Assembly (NCBI GenBank): GCA_019448385.1
Contig: JAGTXO010000003.1
Span: forward strand, 744,001-808,000
Reading direction: 5' to 3'
Length of the DNA stretch: 64,000 nucleotides
Source: Diacronema lutheri
Taxonomy: Eukaryota > Haptophyta > Pavlovophyceae > Pavlovales > Pavlovaceae
This document shows, one piece after another, positions 1 to 7,967 of this stretch. The notes under the pieces were generated by a model that worked only from the letters and a program-made list of their open reading frames with translations, was not told the DNA's origin and made no database searches. The first letter of the stretch is position 1. Every line of letters begins with the position of its first letter. The translations under genes and the position numbers were made by a program.

Positions 1-2
1 CG

Positions 3-587
3 GACTTGGACACCGTCGACTCGCAGCTCGCCATCCTGCAGGCGCAGAGCGGCAAGGCGACGGCACCGACCCTGCATGAGCGCTATGGCATCTTTGCCGA
101 CGTCGTCGTCGCCGGCGCGCTCGGCGGCGCGTACGGATATGCGCGCGCGTTTGCGCGCGCGCGCTGGCGCGACATCACGCCGTCGACGGCGCGCGCGCTC
201 GGCGCGCACGTCGGACGGCGCTCGGCGCTCGGCGTGATGCTGCTCATCGCGCTGCAGGAGGGCGCGGTGCAGCTGAAACGCGAGCGGTACGCCGACGTGC
301 TGCGTGGCGTGGACGCGCTGCGCGCGGCGCTTGGGCTGGGCGGCGCGGTGCCGGCCGCGCCGCCTTCCGCCGAGCGTGGCGGCGTCGGCGTCCCGCCTCG
401 CTACACCAAGGAAGGTCTGAACGCTCTGATTGCGATCGACCTGGCCAACATTGCAGCGCTCGGCGTGATCAGCTTCGTCTTCCCCTACTGCATCCTGCCC
501 ACGCTGCTCCAGCCGCTGCAATTCCTCGTGCCGCCCGGCTCGCCGTCCTTCCCGCTCCCGCGCGCCGCCGCCGAGAGGAGCGGCTGA
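3..587 (+). CDS. Unknown membrane-associated protein, 3' part only
   Basis: The frame is open from the left edge of the window and stops with TGA at 585-587, so the start lies upstream. About 194 codons are visible. I do not recognise the family. Three apolar stretches can be seen: an Ala/Gly-rich one near the start (FADVVVAGALGGAYGYA), a short middle one (LGVMLLIALQEGA), and a long C-terminal one beginning NALIAIDLANIAALGV and running into FVFPYCILPTLLQPLQFLV. This suggests a polytopic or re-entrant membrane protein. Codon use matches the neighbours. It converges with the kelch gene, leaving about 100 bp between stops. A Tim17-like fold is conceivable from the glycine-rich helix, but nothing diagnostic is present. 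Confidence 0.55.
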   Translation, partial: DLDTVDSQLAILQAQSGKATAPTLHERYGIFADVVVAGALGGAYGYARAFARARWRDITPSTARALGAHVGRRSALGVMLLIALQEGAVQLKRERYADVLRGVDALRAALGLGGAVPAAPPSAERGGVGVPPRYTKEGLNALIAIDLANIAALGVISFVFPYCILPTLLQPLQFLVPPGSPSFPLPRAAAERSG

Positions 588-691
588 ACGCGCCAGCCGA
601 TGGCGGCCACTGAGTGCGCAGGCCAGTCGGATTGTGACTGGGCCGGCCGGCAGTGCGAGCCGCGAAGGTTTGCAGCCACATGCACACGTCA

Positions 692-2671
692 CTAGGAGCG
701 CGCGCCCGCGTCGAGCGTCAGCGTCAGTTTGTTGGTGTCGGCGAGGCAGCCGCCCGACGCGCCCCCGCCGCCAAACACGTAGACAGCGCGCGCGGTGCCC
801 GCCTGCGCGTGTGCAAAGCGCGCCTTCGGAGCGCCCGTCAGGTCGGCGGACACGTCGGCCCACAACACGTCGAAGCCCAGCTCGCCGTCGCGCGCGGGCG
901 CGAGCGTGAGCAGCAGTGTCGAGTCGAGCACGCCGCGCCCGTCGAATCCGCCAAAGGCGATGAACTGCGCAGTGCCCGCAGCTGCTCGGCCGGCCAATGC
1001 GGGGCGAGCGCTGAGCGCGTGGCTGCAGCGCGCGTGAGGGCTAATCACGCATTGCCACGTGTGCGTTCCTTCGGCCGCGCGACGGCGCGCGGCGCGCGGC
1101 ACGACGCCGCGCGTGAGCGAATGCGATATGCGCGACCCCCTGCCATCCAGACGCGATACGCGCGCCGTCCATGCGCGCCTGCTGACCCCCTGCCATCCAG
1201 ACGTCCCGCCTCTGCGGCGGCAGTAACGGTCGCGCGACGGGGGTCCCGCGCGCTCCGTACCGAGGTGGAGAATCCATAGGTCGTTGAGCACGCGCGTGCC
1301 GCTCCTGCCGCCATGGATGAGAAGAACACCGGCAGACGCGCCGGGCGCGCGCGCCTCGCCGCCGGCCGCGCTGGGTGAAGACACGATGGCGCATGCATGC
1401 ATCTCACGCGGTGAAGGCGGAGGGCCTGCGGTTGCAACCGGACGCCAGCGCAGCGCCGGCTCTCCGAGATCGAGCTCACACAGGTCGCCGAGCGGCTCGG
1501 ACGCCGCGTTCGCGCCGCCGAAGACGAGAAGCCGATCGCTCGCGCCCGCGCCGTCGCCGCCGTCGTGGCAGAGCGTGTGCGCGTGGCGCGCGACGGGCGC
1601 GCTGTCGGCGTCGACGAGCCGCCATGCGCATGTCCTCGTGTCGAGCGCGTGCGTGTCGGCGAGCGGATCGCCGCTCGTCGTGTGACCGCCGAATAGCCAG
1701 ATCTCCGAGCCGCGCACGCACGACGCGTGGCCGGCGCGCGCGACGGGTGCGTGCGACGCGCCGTCGGCCGCGCGCGTCGGCTCGGCCGTCCACGCCGCCG
1801 GCTCTGAGGTGGGCGAGTGGCGAGGCGCGAAGCGAGGCGCGACGGGCTGCTGAGAGGCGCGCGCGCGTGTCGCGCGCACTCGGGTGCTGCGCGCGCAGAC
1901 CGACGGCCGTGTTCAGACAATGCACGATGCCGTCGGCATCCGAATAGGTGACTGACTGCGTCGACTCTGCACTCGCGCGGGCGTCGAGCCCGCCGATAAG
2001 CCACAGCGTGCTGCCAATCATGTCGAGCGTCGCGCCAGCGCGCGGGCGGGGGCCCTCGGCTGACGGCAGGACGCACCGCTTCCACGCGCCCAGCTCGGCG
2101 CGCGTGTCGCCGACCGAGCGCGCGCCCGTCGGTCCGCGCGCGAGGAGGAGCAGGCAGCGCTGGAGGAGGTGCTGCTGGTCAGGCGCATCGTGCAGTCCAC
2201 CCGCGTGCATGGTGGCGCGCAGCTCGGCCGCAGCCTCTGCGCTCGGCTCGAGCTGCAGCGCCTCGCACAGCGACCGCGCCGCGTCGGCGTGCCTGCGTTC
2301 GCGCGCGCGCGTGAGCGCGTTGGCCGCGGCGGGGCGGACAAGCGCGCTGCCGGGCGCTGGAGGCTGCGCGTGCACGCCAGGGCGGAGCTCCGCGCGCACC
2401 GCCCCATTGCCGTAAGCACGCTGCCCTCCCGGAAGTGCGCCTTGGCCCATGTCGGTCGCAGCTCGCGCGCGCGGAGGGCGTCGGCGAGCGCTGCGTCGAG
2501 CTGGCCGAGCTTGAGCTGGCAGGCGCAGCGATTGCTGAAGAACACGGCATCTGGTTCACACGCGATCGCCTGCGAGTACGCCTCCGCCGCGTCGACGTAC
2601 CGTTTAGCTCCAAAGTGCGCGTTGCCCTCGGCCTTCCACTCCGCGGCAGACCGCGCGGGCATCGACGCCAT
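692..2671 (-). CDS. TPR-kelch repeat protein
   Basis: The N-terminal exon (2671-2400) starts MASMPARSAAEWKAEGNAHF and encodes TPR repeats of the usual kind (KAEGNAHFGAKRYVDAAEAY). An intron at 2293-2399 (GTGCGC...CAG) joins to HADAARSLCEALQLEPS. Kelch blades follow (GSTLWLIGGLD, EIWLFGGH, RLLVFGGAN, VLLIHGGRSGTRVLNDLW, FIAFGGFDGRG, AVYVFGGGG), the last ending near the stop. A further intron lies somewhere in about 1800-1935 and one at 1069-1260. The latter is read as GTACGG...AAG and contains a 50-bp-period repeat. Kelch blades form a beta-propeller used for protein binding, while TPR helices bind chaperones or peptides. The partner is unknown. The exact second intron boundary is uncertain. 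The start is the first ATG of the frame. Confidence 0.8.
1134..1203. repeat. 20-bp direct repeat inside a kelch-gene intron
   Basis: The 20-mer gaccccctgccatccagacg occurs at 1134-1153 and again, identical, at 1184-1203, a period of 50 bp. The bases between are similar in style (cgatacgcgcgccgtccatg...). It lies wholly inside the inferred last intron of the TPR-kelch gene and explains that intron's greater length (192 bp). Confidence 0.8.
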
Positions 2672-2769
2672 CCTGTTCTGACGTTGGGTGAACTGCTGGG
2701 GAGAGAGACCGAGCCTGCCCGCGCAGTCACATGCCTGGCACTTGACACGTGGGAAGACATGACACGGGT

Positions 2770-3372
2770 CTACAGGCCGTGATGACGGAGCGCGCCGTGC
2801 GGCGCCGTCGGGTTGGGGAAGCCGCGCGCCCGGCGGTCGGCACAATGGTCGGCAAATTGCCGGCATGGCACGCCCTGGCTCCGGCGTGGCACCTGCGGCG
2901 CGGTCCCGCTCCTCTCCCCCATGTGCGAGCGTATCCGGTGCTCGGAGGCGCACACGAGGCGCTCAAGATGCACGACGAAGCTGCCCGACGTATGCCAGTG
3001 CGCGGCGAGCGACCGGCAGTCGTCCGCGCTCACGAGCGGCGCGAGGTAGCTCGCGACGCCGACGAGCCCCACGGCGTGCGCGAGCCCCTTGAGCTTGAGG
3101 AGCTTAACGCGCACGCGCGCCCAATCGGTTGTATTTACGCCGCGCCGCTCGAGACCTCGACTTTCCTCCTCGCCCGCGTCGTCCGTGGCTTGCGGCGGCT
3201 GCGCGCCCCGGCTGATGCCCGCATGCAAGTTGACGTCGTGCTGCTCGAGCGTAGCCCAGATGGCGACGAGCTCCTGTGAGAAGGTGTCAAGCACTTCGAG
3301 CGCAAGCGACTTGTCTAACTCGCCCAAGACTGCGTGATCCACGGTGTCGGCGCCGTCGGCGTGGCTCCCCAT
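2770..3372 (-). CDS. Unknown helical protein, faintly HPt-like
   Basis: An open frame starts at ATG 3372 (MGSHADGADTVDHAVLGELD) and runs about 200 codons. The first 130 residues look like genuine mixed-composition protein: an acidic helix (LALEVLDTFSQELVAIWATL), a linker, a second helix (RVRVKLLKLKGLAHAVGL) and a third (HTSGSFVVHLERLVCASEH). The helix lengths and the LKG-x-A-x-x-x-G pattern recall histidine phosphotransfer (HPt) domains, but the phosphoaccepting histidine is not in the expected place. I regard this as resemblance only. The last 50 residues (after HMGERSG) turn Pro/Arg-rich and may be an unspliced intron or read-through. It lies 98 bp upstream of the kelch start, on the same strand, and divergent from the lumen protein gene. 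Confidence 0.5.
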   Translation of the reverse strand: MGSHADGADTVDHAVLGELDKSLALEVLDTFSQELVAIWATLEQHDVNLHAGISRGAQPPQATDDAGEEESRGLERRGVNTTDWARVRVKLLKLKGLAHAVGLVGVASYLAPLVSADDCRSLAAHWHTSGSFVVHLERLVCASEHRIRSHMGERSGTAPQVPRRSQGVPCRQFADHCADRRARGFPNPTAPHGALRHHGL

Positions 3373-3555
3373 GCCGCCGCCGCACACCGCGGCGGTGCGC
3401 GCTCGATTCGTGCCGCAGACGAGAATCTGAGAATGTTGCGCGAGTATCCTTCATTTGAAATGGGGGTATTAAGCCCAAGGCACTCTTTTGAAAAGCGGAC
3501 CAAAAGCCAAAAGACCCTTTACTCTTTTGCCGGGCATCGCGTGGCGCGCAAAAGC
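3373..3555. promoter_or_regulatory. Shared divergent promoter with CAAAAG/CTTTTG cluster
   Basis: This 183-bp gap separates two outward-facing start codons (3372 minus, 3556 plus). Its distal half is conspicuously AT-rich for this genome and holds CTTTTG at 3485 and 3524 and CAAAAG at 3501 and 3508. The same hexamer clusters upstream of the GMP synthetase gene. No clear TATA box is seen. Confidence 0.5.
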
Positions 3556-4518
3556 ATGCCGCAGCTCGCGCTCGCGCTCGTGGCCGCCGCGGCCGCCATC
3601 GGCGCGCCGTCGAGCAGGGCGCGGCTAGGTGGCGCGGCGGTGCGCGCAGGCAGCCGCGCCCCACCCGCCCCGTGCCGCGACCTCGGTCGCCGCGCCCTGC
3701 TCGACGGCGCGCGGCTCGCAGGCGCCGGCGCGCTTTTGCGCACCGCCGCGCCCGCCGCGCGCGCCGCCGATGCGGGTGCGGCGCCGAGCGTAGCGGCGGT
3801 CGAGGCGGCTGGCGCGCTGCCGCCGCCGCCGCCGCTCGACATGACCGTCCCATACCTTGGCGAGGAGGTCCCGCTGAGCAAGCTGCTCGGCAGCCGTGCG
3901 ACGCTCATCGTGAACATCAAGCTCGACGACCCGAACACGGGCGCCGACCTCGTGCAGCTCGAGTACCTCGGGCGGCGGCTGGGCGACAAGGGGCTGCGCG
4001 TTATCGCCGTCCCGACCGATCAGGGCTGGTTCGAGCCCGACCTCTCCGAGCAGATCCGGCAGAAGGCAAAGTACTCGTACGACTATGGCGGCTCGCTCTC
4101 CGCCGTGCTCGTCGACAAGGTGAACGTCGAGCCACCACGCCAGCACCCGCTGTATAAATACCTGGTGAACGCGCTGCCCACGCCGGCGGGCGGCCGGCGC
4201 ATTGGTCTCAACTACGAGAAGTTCCTTCTCGACTCGAGCGGCCGGCCGCTCCGCCGCTACCCGCGCAAGTACGCGGTCTCCAGCCTTGCGCCCGACGTCG
4301 AAGCGATCCTCGACGTCGACGGCGCCAAGCCGTCGCCCGACGCGCAGGCGCAGGCGCTGCCGGCCGCGTCGGCCGCGTGGGCCGCCGCATGGGCCGAGGC
4401 GTCGAAGGAGGCGAGCCGCTCAGAATATGCGTTCCGCCCGTCGGGCATCAACCGCTCGTACTACACGGGCTTTGGGCCCGACTCAAAGGACGCGCCGACT
4501 GACCTCAAGCCAAAGTGA
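3556..4518 (+). CDS. Thylakoid-lumen glutathione-peroxidase-like protein lacking the catalytic Cys
   Basis: The 320-residue protein has a signal-peptide-like start (MPQLALALVAAAAAIGA) and a basic transit stretch. A twin-arginine leader follows (GRRALLDGARLAGAGALL) with an ARAADA-type cleavage site, the layout expected for Tat import into the lumen of a complex plastid. The mature part follows the GPX fold: ATLIVNIKLDDPNTGADLVQ, then RVIAVPTDQGWFEP, HPLYKYLVNALP and GLNYEKFLLDSSGRPLRRYP. In active GPX the first motif carries Cys or Sec (VASxCG). Here it is KLDDP with no Cys, the resolving-Cys region also lacks Cys, and the active-site Trp of KWNFEKFL is Leu. It is therefore probably a non-peroxidase, thioredoxin-fold binding protein. 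ATG 3556 was chosen because it begins the signal peptide. Its stop is 39 bp from the converging pseudouridine synthase gene. Confidence 0.8.
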   Translation: MPQLALALVAAAAAIGAPSSRARLGGAAVRAGSRAPPAPCRDLGRRALLDGARLAGAGALLRTAAPAARAADAGAAPSVAAVEAAGALPPPPPLDMTVPYLGEEVPLSKLLGSRATLIVNIKLDDPNTGADLVQLEYLGRRLGDKGLRVIAVPTDQGWFEPDLSEQIRQKAKYSYDYGGSLSAVLVDKVNVEPPRQHPLYKYLVNALPTPAGGRRIGLNYEKFLLDSSGRPLRRYPRKYAVSSLAPDVEAILDVDGAKPSPDAQAQALPAASAAWAAAWAEASKEASRSEYAFRPSGINRSYYTGFGPDSKDAPTDLKPK

Positions 4519-4557
4519 GGGTTGCAATTTCTCAGAAGTGCGCCGAATCTGCACCTC

Positions 4558-5538
4558 TCACGACGCCCAGCCGCGCACGCGAGGTGCCCGCGGCGTCGAG
4601 CCGTCCGCCGCGCGCGGTCGAGCAGCGCGCTCGGCGGGCGGCGTCAGCGCGCCGGCCGGCTCGAGCGCGCCGATCCTGCGCAGCTCGTCGCCCGTCAAAA
4701 ACGCCCACGTGCCCGGCGCCGCGCACCCATCGAGCGTGACGCCTGCGAACGCGACTCGGTGCAGCCACTCGACCTCGAGCCCGAGCGCGGAGCACATGCG
4801 CCGAATCTGCCGGTTGCGGCCCTCTGTCAGCACGAAGCGGAGGGCGGTGGGGCCGGCGGAGGGCACGCGCTCGACGACGCACGGCCGCGTCGGCGCCGTC
4901 AGCGGACGCGCCACGCCGTCGCGCTGTGCGACCGTCGTGATCGTGACGCCCGCGCGCAGGCGCGCGATCTGCGCATCGGACGCGCGCCGGTCGGTCGCGA
5001 CGTGGTACTCCTTCTCCTTGCGCTCGCTGGCGCGAAGGAGGCGATTGACGATGCCGCCGTCGGACGTGAGCAATATCAGTCCCGTACTCGGCATGTCGAG
5101 CCGACCCACGGGCACGATCCGATCGCGCACGCCCGCAACGTCGCCAAGCGCGTCGATGATGTTGCCCCGCACGCGCCGGTTGGTCGTGCACTCGACGCCC
5201 GCCTGCTTCCAGTACTTGAGGTAGACGAAGGGGCTGTGCGCGCCGGCGGGCTGCGCGTCCAGCCCCGCGCCCACGTTCAGCCGCTCCCACTCCACCCGCC
5301 GCCCGTCAAGCTCGACGCGCTCGCCACCAAACAGCCGGTCGCCCGGCTGCGCGACGACGCCGTCCACGCGCACGCGGCCGGCGGCGACGAGTTGATCGGC
5401 CTCGCGACGGCTGTGCGTGGCGCGCAGGCTCTTGTTCACTCGCACGCCCGCACCTGCCGCGGCGGGCGAGCACAGCGCGCGCGCGCAGGTGGCCACGGCC
5501 AGCGCGCACAGGCAGCGCGGCACGGCGCGCCCGGCCAT
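4558..5538 (-). CDS. RsuA/RluF-type rRNA pseudouridine synthase, probably organellar
   Basis: The 326-residue protein opens with a hydrophobic leader (RCLCALAVATCARALCS) suggesting plastid or mitochondrial targeting. An S4 RNA-binding domain follows (VRVNKSLRATHSRREADQLV, VRVDGVVAQPGDRL). The catalytic domain has VGRLDMPSTGLILLTSDG, whose Asp is the nucleophile of this family, and LTEGRNRQIRRMCSALGLEV, the conserved C-terminal motif. The family converts a single uridine to pseudouridine in rRNA. Fine specificity (RsuA, RluB, RluE or RluF) cannot be assigned, though KYWKQAGVECTT recalls the RluF branch. The start is the ATG at 5538. The start codon of the divergent NOPCHAP1-like gene is only 30 bp away. 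Confidence 0.9.
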   Translation of the reverse strand: MAGRAVPRCLCALAVATCARALCSPAAAGAGVRVNKSLRATHSRREADQLVAAGRVRVDGVVAQPGDRLFGGERVELDGRRVEWERLNVGAGLDAQPAGAHSPFVYLKYWKQAGVECTTNRRVRGNIIDALGDVAGVRDRIVPVGRLDMPSTGLILLTSDGGIVNRLLRASERKEKEYHVATDRRASDAQIARLRAGVTITTVAQRDGVARPLTAPTRPCVVERVPSAGPTALRFVLTEGRNRQIRRMCSALGLEVEWLHRVAFAGVTLDGCAAPGTWAFLTGDELRRIGALEPAGALTPPAERAARPRAADGSTPRAPRVRGWAS

Positions 5539-5568
5539 CGTGCGGGCGGCGTCCGACGACCGGCCACG
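5539..5568. promoter_or_regulatory. 30-bp interval between divergent start codons
   Basis: Only 30 bp lie between the ATG of the pseudouridine synthase (minus) and that of the NOPCHAP1-like gene (plus). Each transcript must therefore start either in this interval or inside the partner's coding region. The sequence is GC-rich with no TATA element. Confidence 0.5.
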
Positions 5569-5958
5569 ATGGAAGGACACGGGGCCGCGTCGCGCTCGCG
5601 CGTGCTGCTCGGCGTGGACGAGGCGCGCGTGCCGCACGTGTTGCTCCAGCCGCAGCGGCCACAGATTGGCGCGCCGCCCCGCAGCGCGCTGCTCGACCGC
5701 CTCGCCACCTTCCTCCCGGCGATGGAGGCGAGCAACGCGCGGATGGCGCGCAACGAGCCGGTTGTGCTACACGAGGACGACTTTGCGACCGATGCTGCCG
5801 CTGACGCCGCGCCGGGTGAGGTGGAGATGGACCTGTACTGCGGTGTGATGGCCGCGCCCGCGGCCGACGAAGCGCCCGGCCTCGGCGAGGGCGGCATTCG
5901 GCTACCGGGCGACGCGGACAGAGGGCAGAGGCCTCGCGCGGGGATCACGGAGCTCTGA
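5569..5958 (+). CDS. NOPCHAP1: NOPCHAP1-like (DUF4598) nucleolar chaperone
   Basis: This is a small, 129-residue, single-exon protein. The segment RSALLDRLATFLPAMEASNA followed by the acidic link and VEMDLYCGVM matches the two blocks that define the DUF4598/C12orf45 family: leucine-rich LLxRLxxFLPxxxxxN, then IEMDLxxGV. NOPCHAP1 bridges NOP58 to the R2TP complex during box C/D snoRNP assembly. That role is transferred from the animal protein. The C-terminal 30 residues are Gly/Arg-rich and not conserved. The start is the first ATG after the divergent neighbour. A much longer in-frame read upstream is only the antisense of the pseudouridine synthase. Confidence 0.72.
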   Translation: MEGHGAASRSRVLLGVDEARVPHVLLQPQRPQIGAPPRSALLDRLATFLPAMEASNARMARNEPVVLHEDDFATDAAADAAPGEVEMDLYCGVMAAPAADEAPGLGEGGIRLPGDADRGQRPRAGITEL

Positions 5959-6056
5959 GGCGTGGATCGCGAAACGCTCAGCTCGTGCTGCGCGGAGAGG
6001 CTCCCAACTTCGCCGTCTCAGTTCTCAGGCTGCTTGCGAAGATGATGCACGGCCGC

Positions 6057-7904
6057 TCACATCCGCGCGCGGTATAGGGCGAGGGCGGCGGCCTCGCAGC
6101 TCAGGTCGCACGCGCTGTAGGCCGCCTCAGCCGCGCGCATCGCGCGGACGACACCACTCTCGTCGATCGTGCGCTCCTCGTCCTCGATGCACAGCCGCTT
6201 CGGCCCACCGTCCGATGGCCCGCCATCGTCCACCTCGGCGCGAGCGTTGGCGTCGGCGCCGGCTCGCGCGCCGCCGTCCGCGCTTCCGCCGCCACGCGCG
6301 CCACCGGCGCTCAGCGCCGCGAGCAGTGCGTCATGTGCCGCCTGCGCGTCGCCGTTGGCCGCATCGAGCGCTCGATCCACGTCCGCGCGCGCGAAGCCGG
6401 CGCCGACGAGCACGGCGACGTTGTGCGCGCGCAGAGGCGCGAGCGACGCGGCGCGCACTTCCTCGACCGCGAGCCGCTCGCGCTCGGCCGACGCGTCGGG
6501 CTCGAGGAGGAGCTGCAGCGCGGCGTCGCCATCGTTGTCGGCGCGCGCGAGCGCGTCGAGCGCCTGCGCGCGCGGGAAGCCGCTCTCGACAAAGTAGAGC
6601 AGCCGAGCGGCGGAGATGTGCTGGCCCGAGCGCGTGCGGCCGAGATGCGCGCGCGCGTCCGCCGCGCGCTCGGCGTCGCGCGCGCGGAGGGCGCGCGCCT
6701 GCTCGCGCTCGCGGAACGCGTGCGCCGCCGCGCGCTCGCGATCCTTGCCGCACGCGAGCAGCGAGCGCCGCGCCTCTGCGTCGGTGAGGCCGATCGAGTG
6801 CAGGTGGGCGATCGCGACGTCGTCGTCGTCGGTCAACGTGAGCTGATCACACAGCGCCTGCGCGGAGGCGAGCAGCGCGCGTGCGGCGGGCACGCGGCCC
6901 TCGTGGAAGGCGACGACACCGAGGAGAAGGCGCAGGCGCACGTACGTGGCGCGCGCTTGCCCGAATGCGTCGCCATCGCTGCCCGCCTCCGCCTCGCGGC
7001 TGCGCAGCTTCTCGAGTGCCGGGCCGTGCAGCTCGGCAAGTTGGCGCTGTGCGGCGGTGAGCCGTGCCTTGGCCGCGTCGAGCGAAGCGGGCGAAAAGGC
7101 GAGGCCGGCTGGCGCGCGGCGCGCGCCATTTGTGCCGCCCGACGGCTCGGAGAGGCTGGCGAGCAGCGCGCACCACGCACTGTCAATGCACACGAGCGCG
7201 TAGTTATCGCCGAGCGTGCGCACCTTGCCGTCGACGGCGTCAAGCGCAGCGTGCGCGGCCTCGAGCAGCGCGGACGCATCCTCGACGAGCTGACCGGCAT
7301 CTGCCACTGACTCAAGCGCCGCGGGCGCCGCCGCCGGCGCGCCCTCCGCCGGCCCGTCCGCGCTGGCGCCGTTGGCGGCAGGCGCACCGGCGCTGGCCGT
7401 GCGCAGACCGAGGAGGCAACGCTGCGCGCGGGCGAGGAGTCGCTTGGCCTGGGCGTGGAGCATGTAGCCGATTGCGAGCCCGCGCCGGTCCGCCTCGGGT
7501 AGCTCGATTTCCTGCCCGCGCTCATTGTAGAGCGTGAGCGCCGTGCCGCCGTCAAGCGCGACATGCGCGTCGCCGTGCCGCTCGGCGATGATGCGCGCGG
7601 CGTCGACGGCCTTGCCGAGACTAGCGCGTCGACGCGCGGCATCCTCCGCCGCGCGGTCCACTTGCGCGCCTGCCGCCGCGCCGGCCTTGACCATCACGAT
7701 CGCCGTCGCGCCATCGACCACGCCGAGGCGCGCGAGCGGCTCGGCGGCGCGAGACGAGTCGAGGCGCTTGCCGTTGCAGAGCAGCGACACGTCAGCGGGG
7801 TCGACGCGGCTGGCGCGCGCAACGATGTCGAGCAGCTCGGCCAGCATCGCGTCGTCGGCCACCTGCGCCGACTGCAACTCCGACTTGACCAGCTTGACGA
7901 GCAT
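6057..7904 (-). CDS. NUB1: NUB1-like protein (UBL + UBA domains)
   Basis: A single-exon protein of 615 residues, the same length as human NUB1. It has an N-terminal ubiquitin-like region (SLLCNGKRLDSSRAAEPLAR). A long helical middle follows with the NUB1 signature succession GLAIGYMLHAQAKRLLARA, LGDNYALVCIDSAWC and YVRLRLLLGVVAFHEGRV. Then come three UBA-type modules (AHLHSIGLTDAEARRSLLA; LYFVESGFPRAQALDALARA; VLVGAGFARADVDRALDAAN), each ending in the expected Ala/Leu helix. NUB1 delivers NEDD8, FAT10 and their conjugates to the proteasome with p97. The first two roles are animal data. The gene is divergent from the AFG2 AAA-ATPase with 63 bp between starts. Confidence 0.88.
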   Translation of the reverse strand: MLVKLVKSELQSAQVADDAMLAELLDIVARASRVDPADVSLLCNGKRLDSSRAAEPLARLGVVDGATAIVMVKAGAAAGAQVDRAAEDAARRRASLGKAVDAARIIAERHGDAHVALDGGTALTLYNERGQEIELPEADRRGLAIGYMLHAQAKRLLARAQRCLLGLRTASAGAPAANGASADGPAEGAPAAAPAALESVADAGQLVEDASALLEAAHAALDAVDGKVRTLGDNYALVCIDSAWCALLASLSEPSGGTNGARRAPAGLAFSPASLDAAKARLTAAQRQLAELHGPALEKLRSREAEAGSDGDAFGQARATYVRLRLLLGVVAFHEGRVPAARALLASAQALCDQLTLTDDDDVAIAHLHSIGLTDAEARRSLLACGKDRERAAAHAFREREQARALRARDAERAADARAHLGRTRSGQHISAARLLYFVESGFPRAQALDALARADNDGDAALQLLLEPDASAERERLAVEEVRAASLAPLRAHNVAVLVGAGFARADVDRALDAANGDAQAAHDALLAALSAGGARGGGSADGGARAGADANARAEVDDGGPSDGGPKRLCIEDEERTIDESGVVRAMRAAEAAYSACDLSCEAAALALYRARM

Positions 7905-7967
7905 AGTCAGCGCCCGTCCAGCTTCTCAGCCTTCACTCATGGTTCAGGGACCGACTGCAGAGCACGC
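7905..7967. promoter_or_regulatory. 63-bp divergent promoter, NUB1 / AFG2
   Basis: The interval between the outward-facing ATGs (7904 minus, 7968 plus) is 63 bp, with no recognisable TATA box. An extra out-of-frame ATG at 7939 precedes the AFG2 start and could act as a short upstream ORF. Confidence 0.5.
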
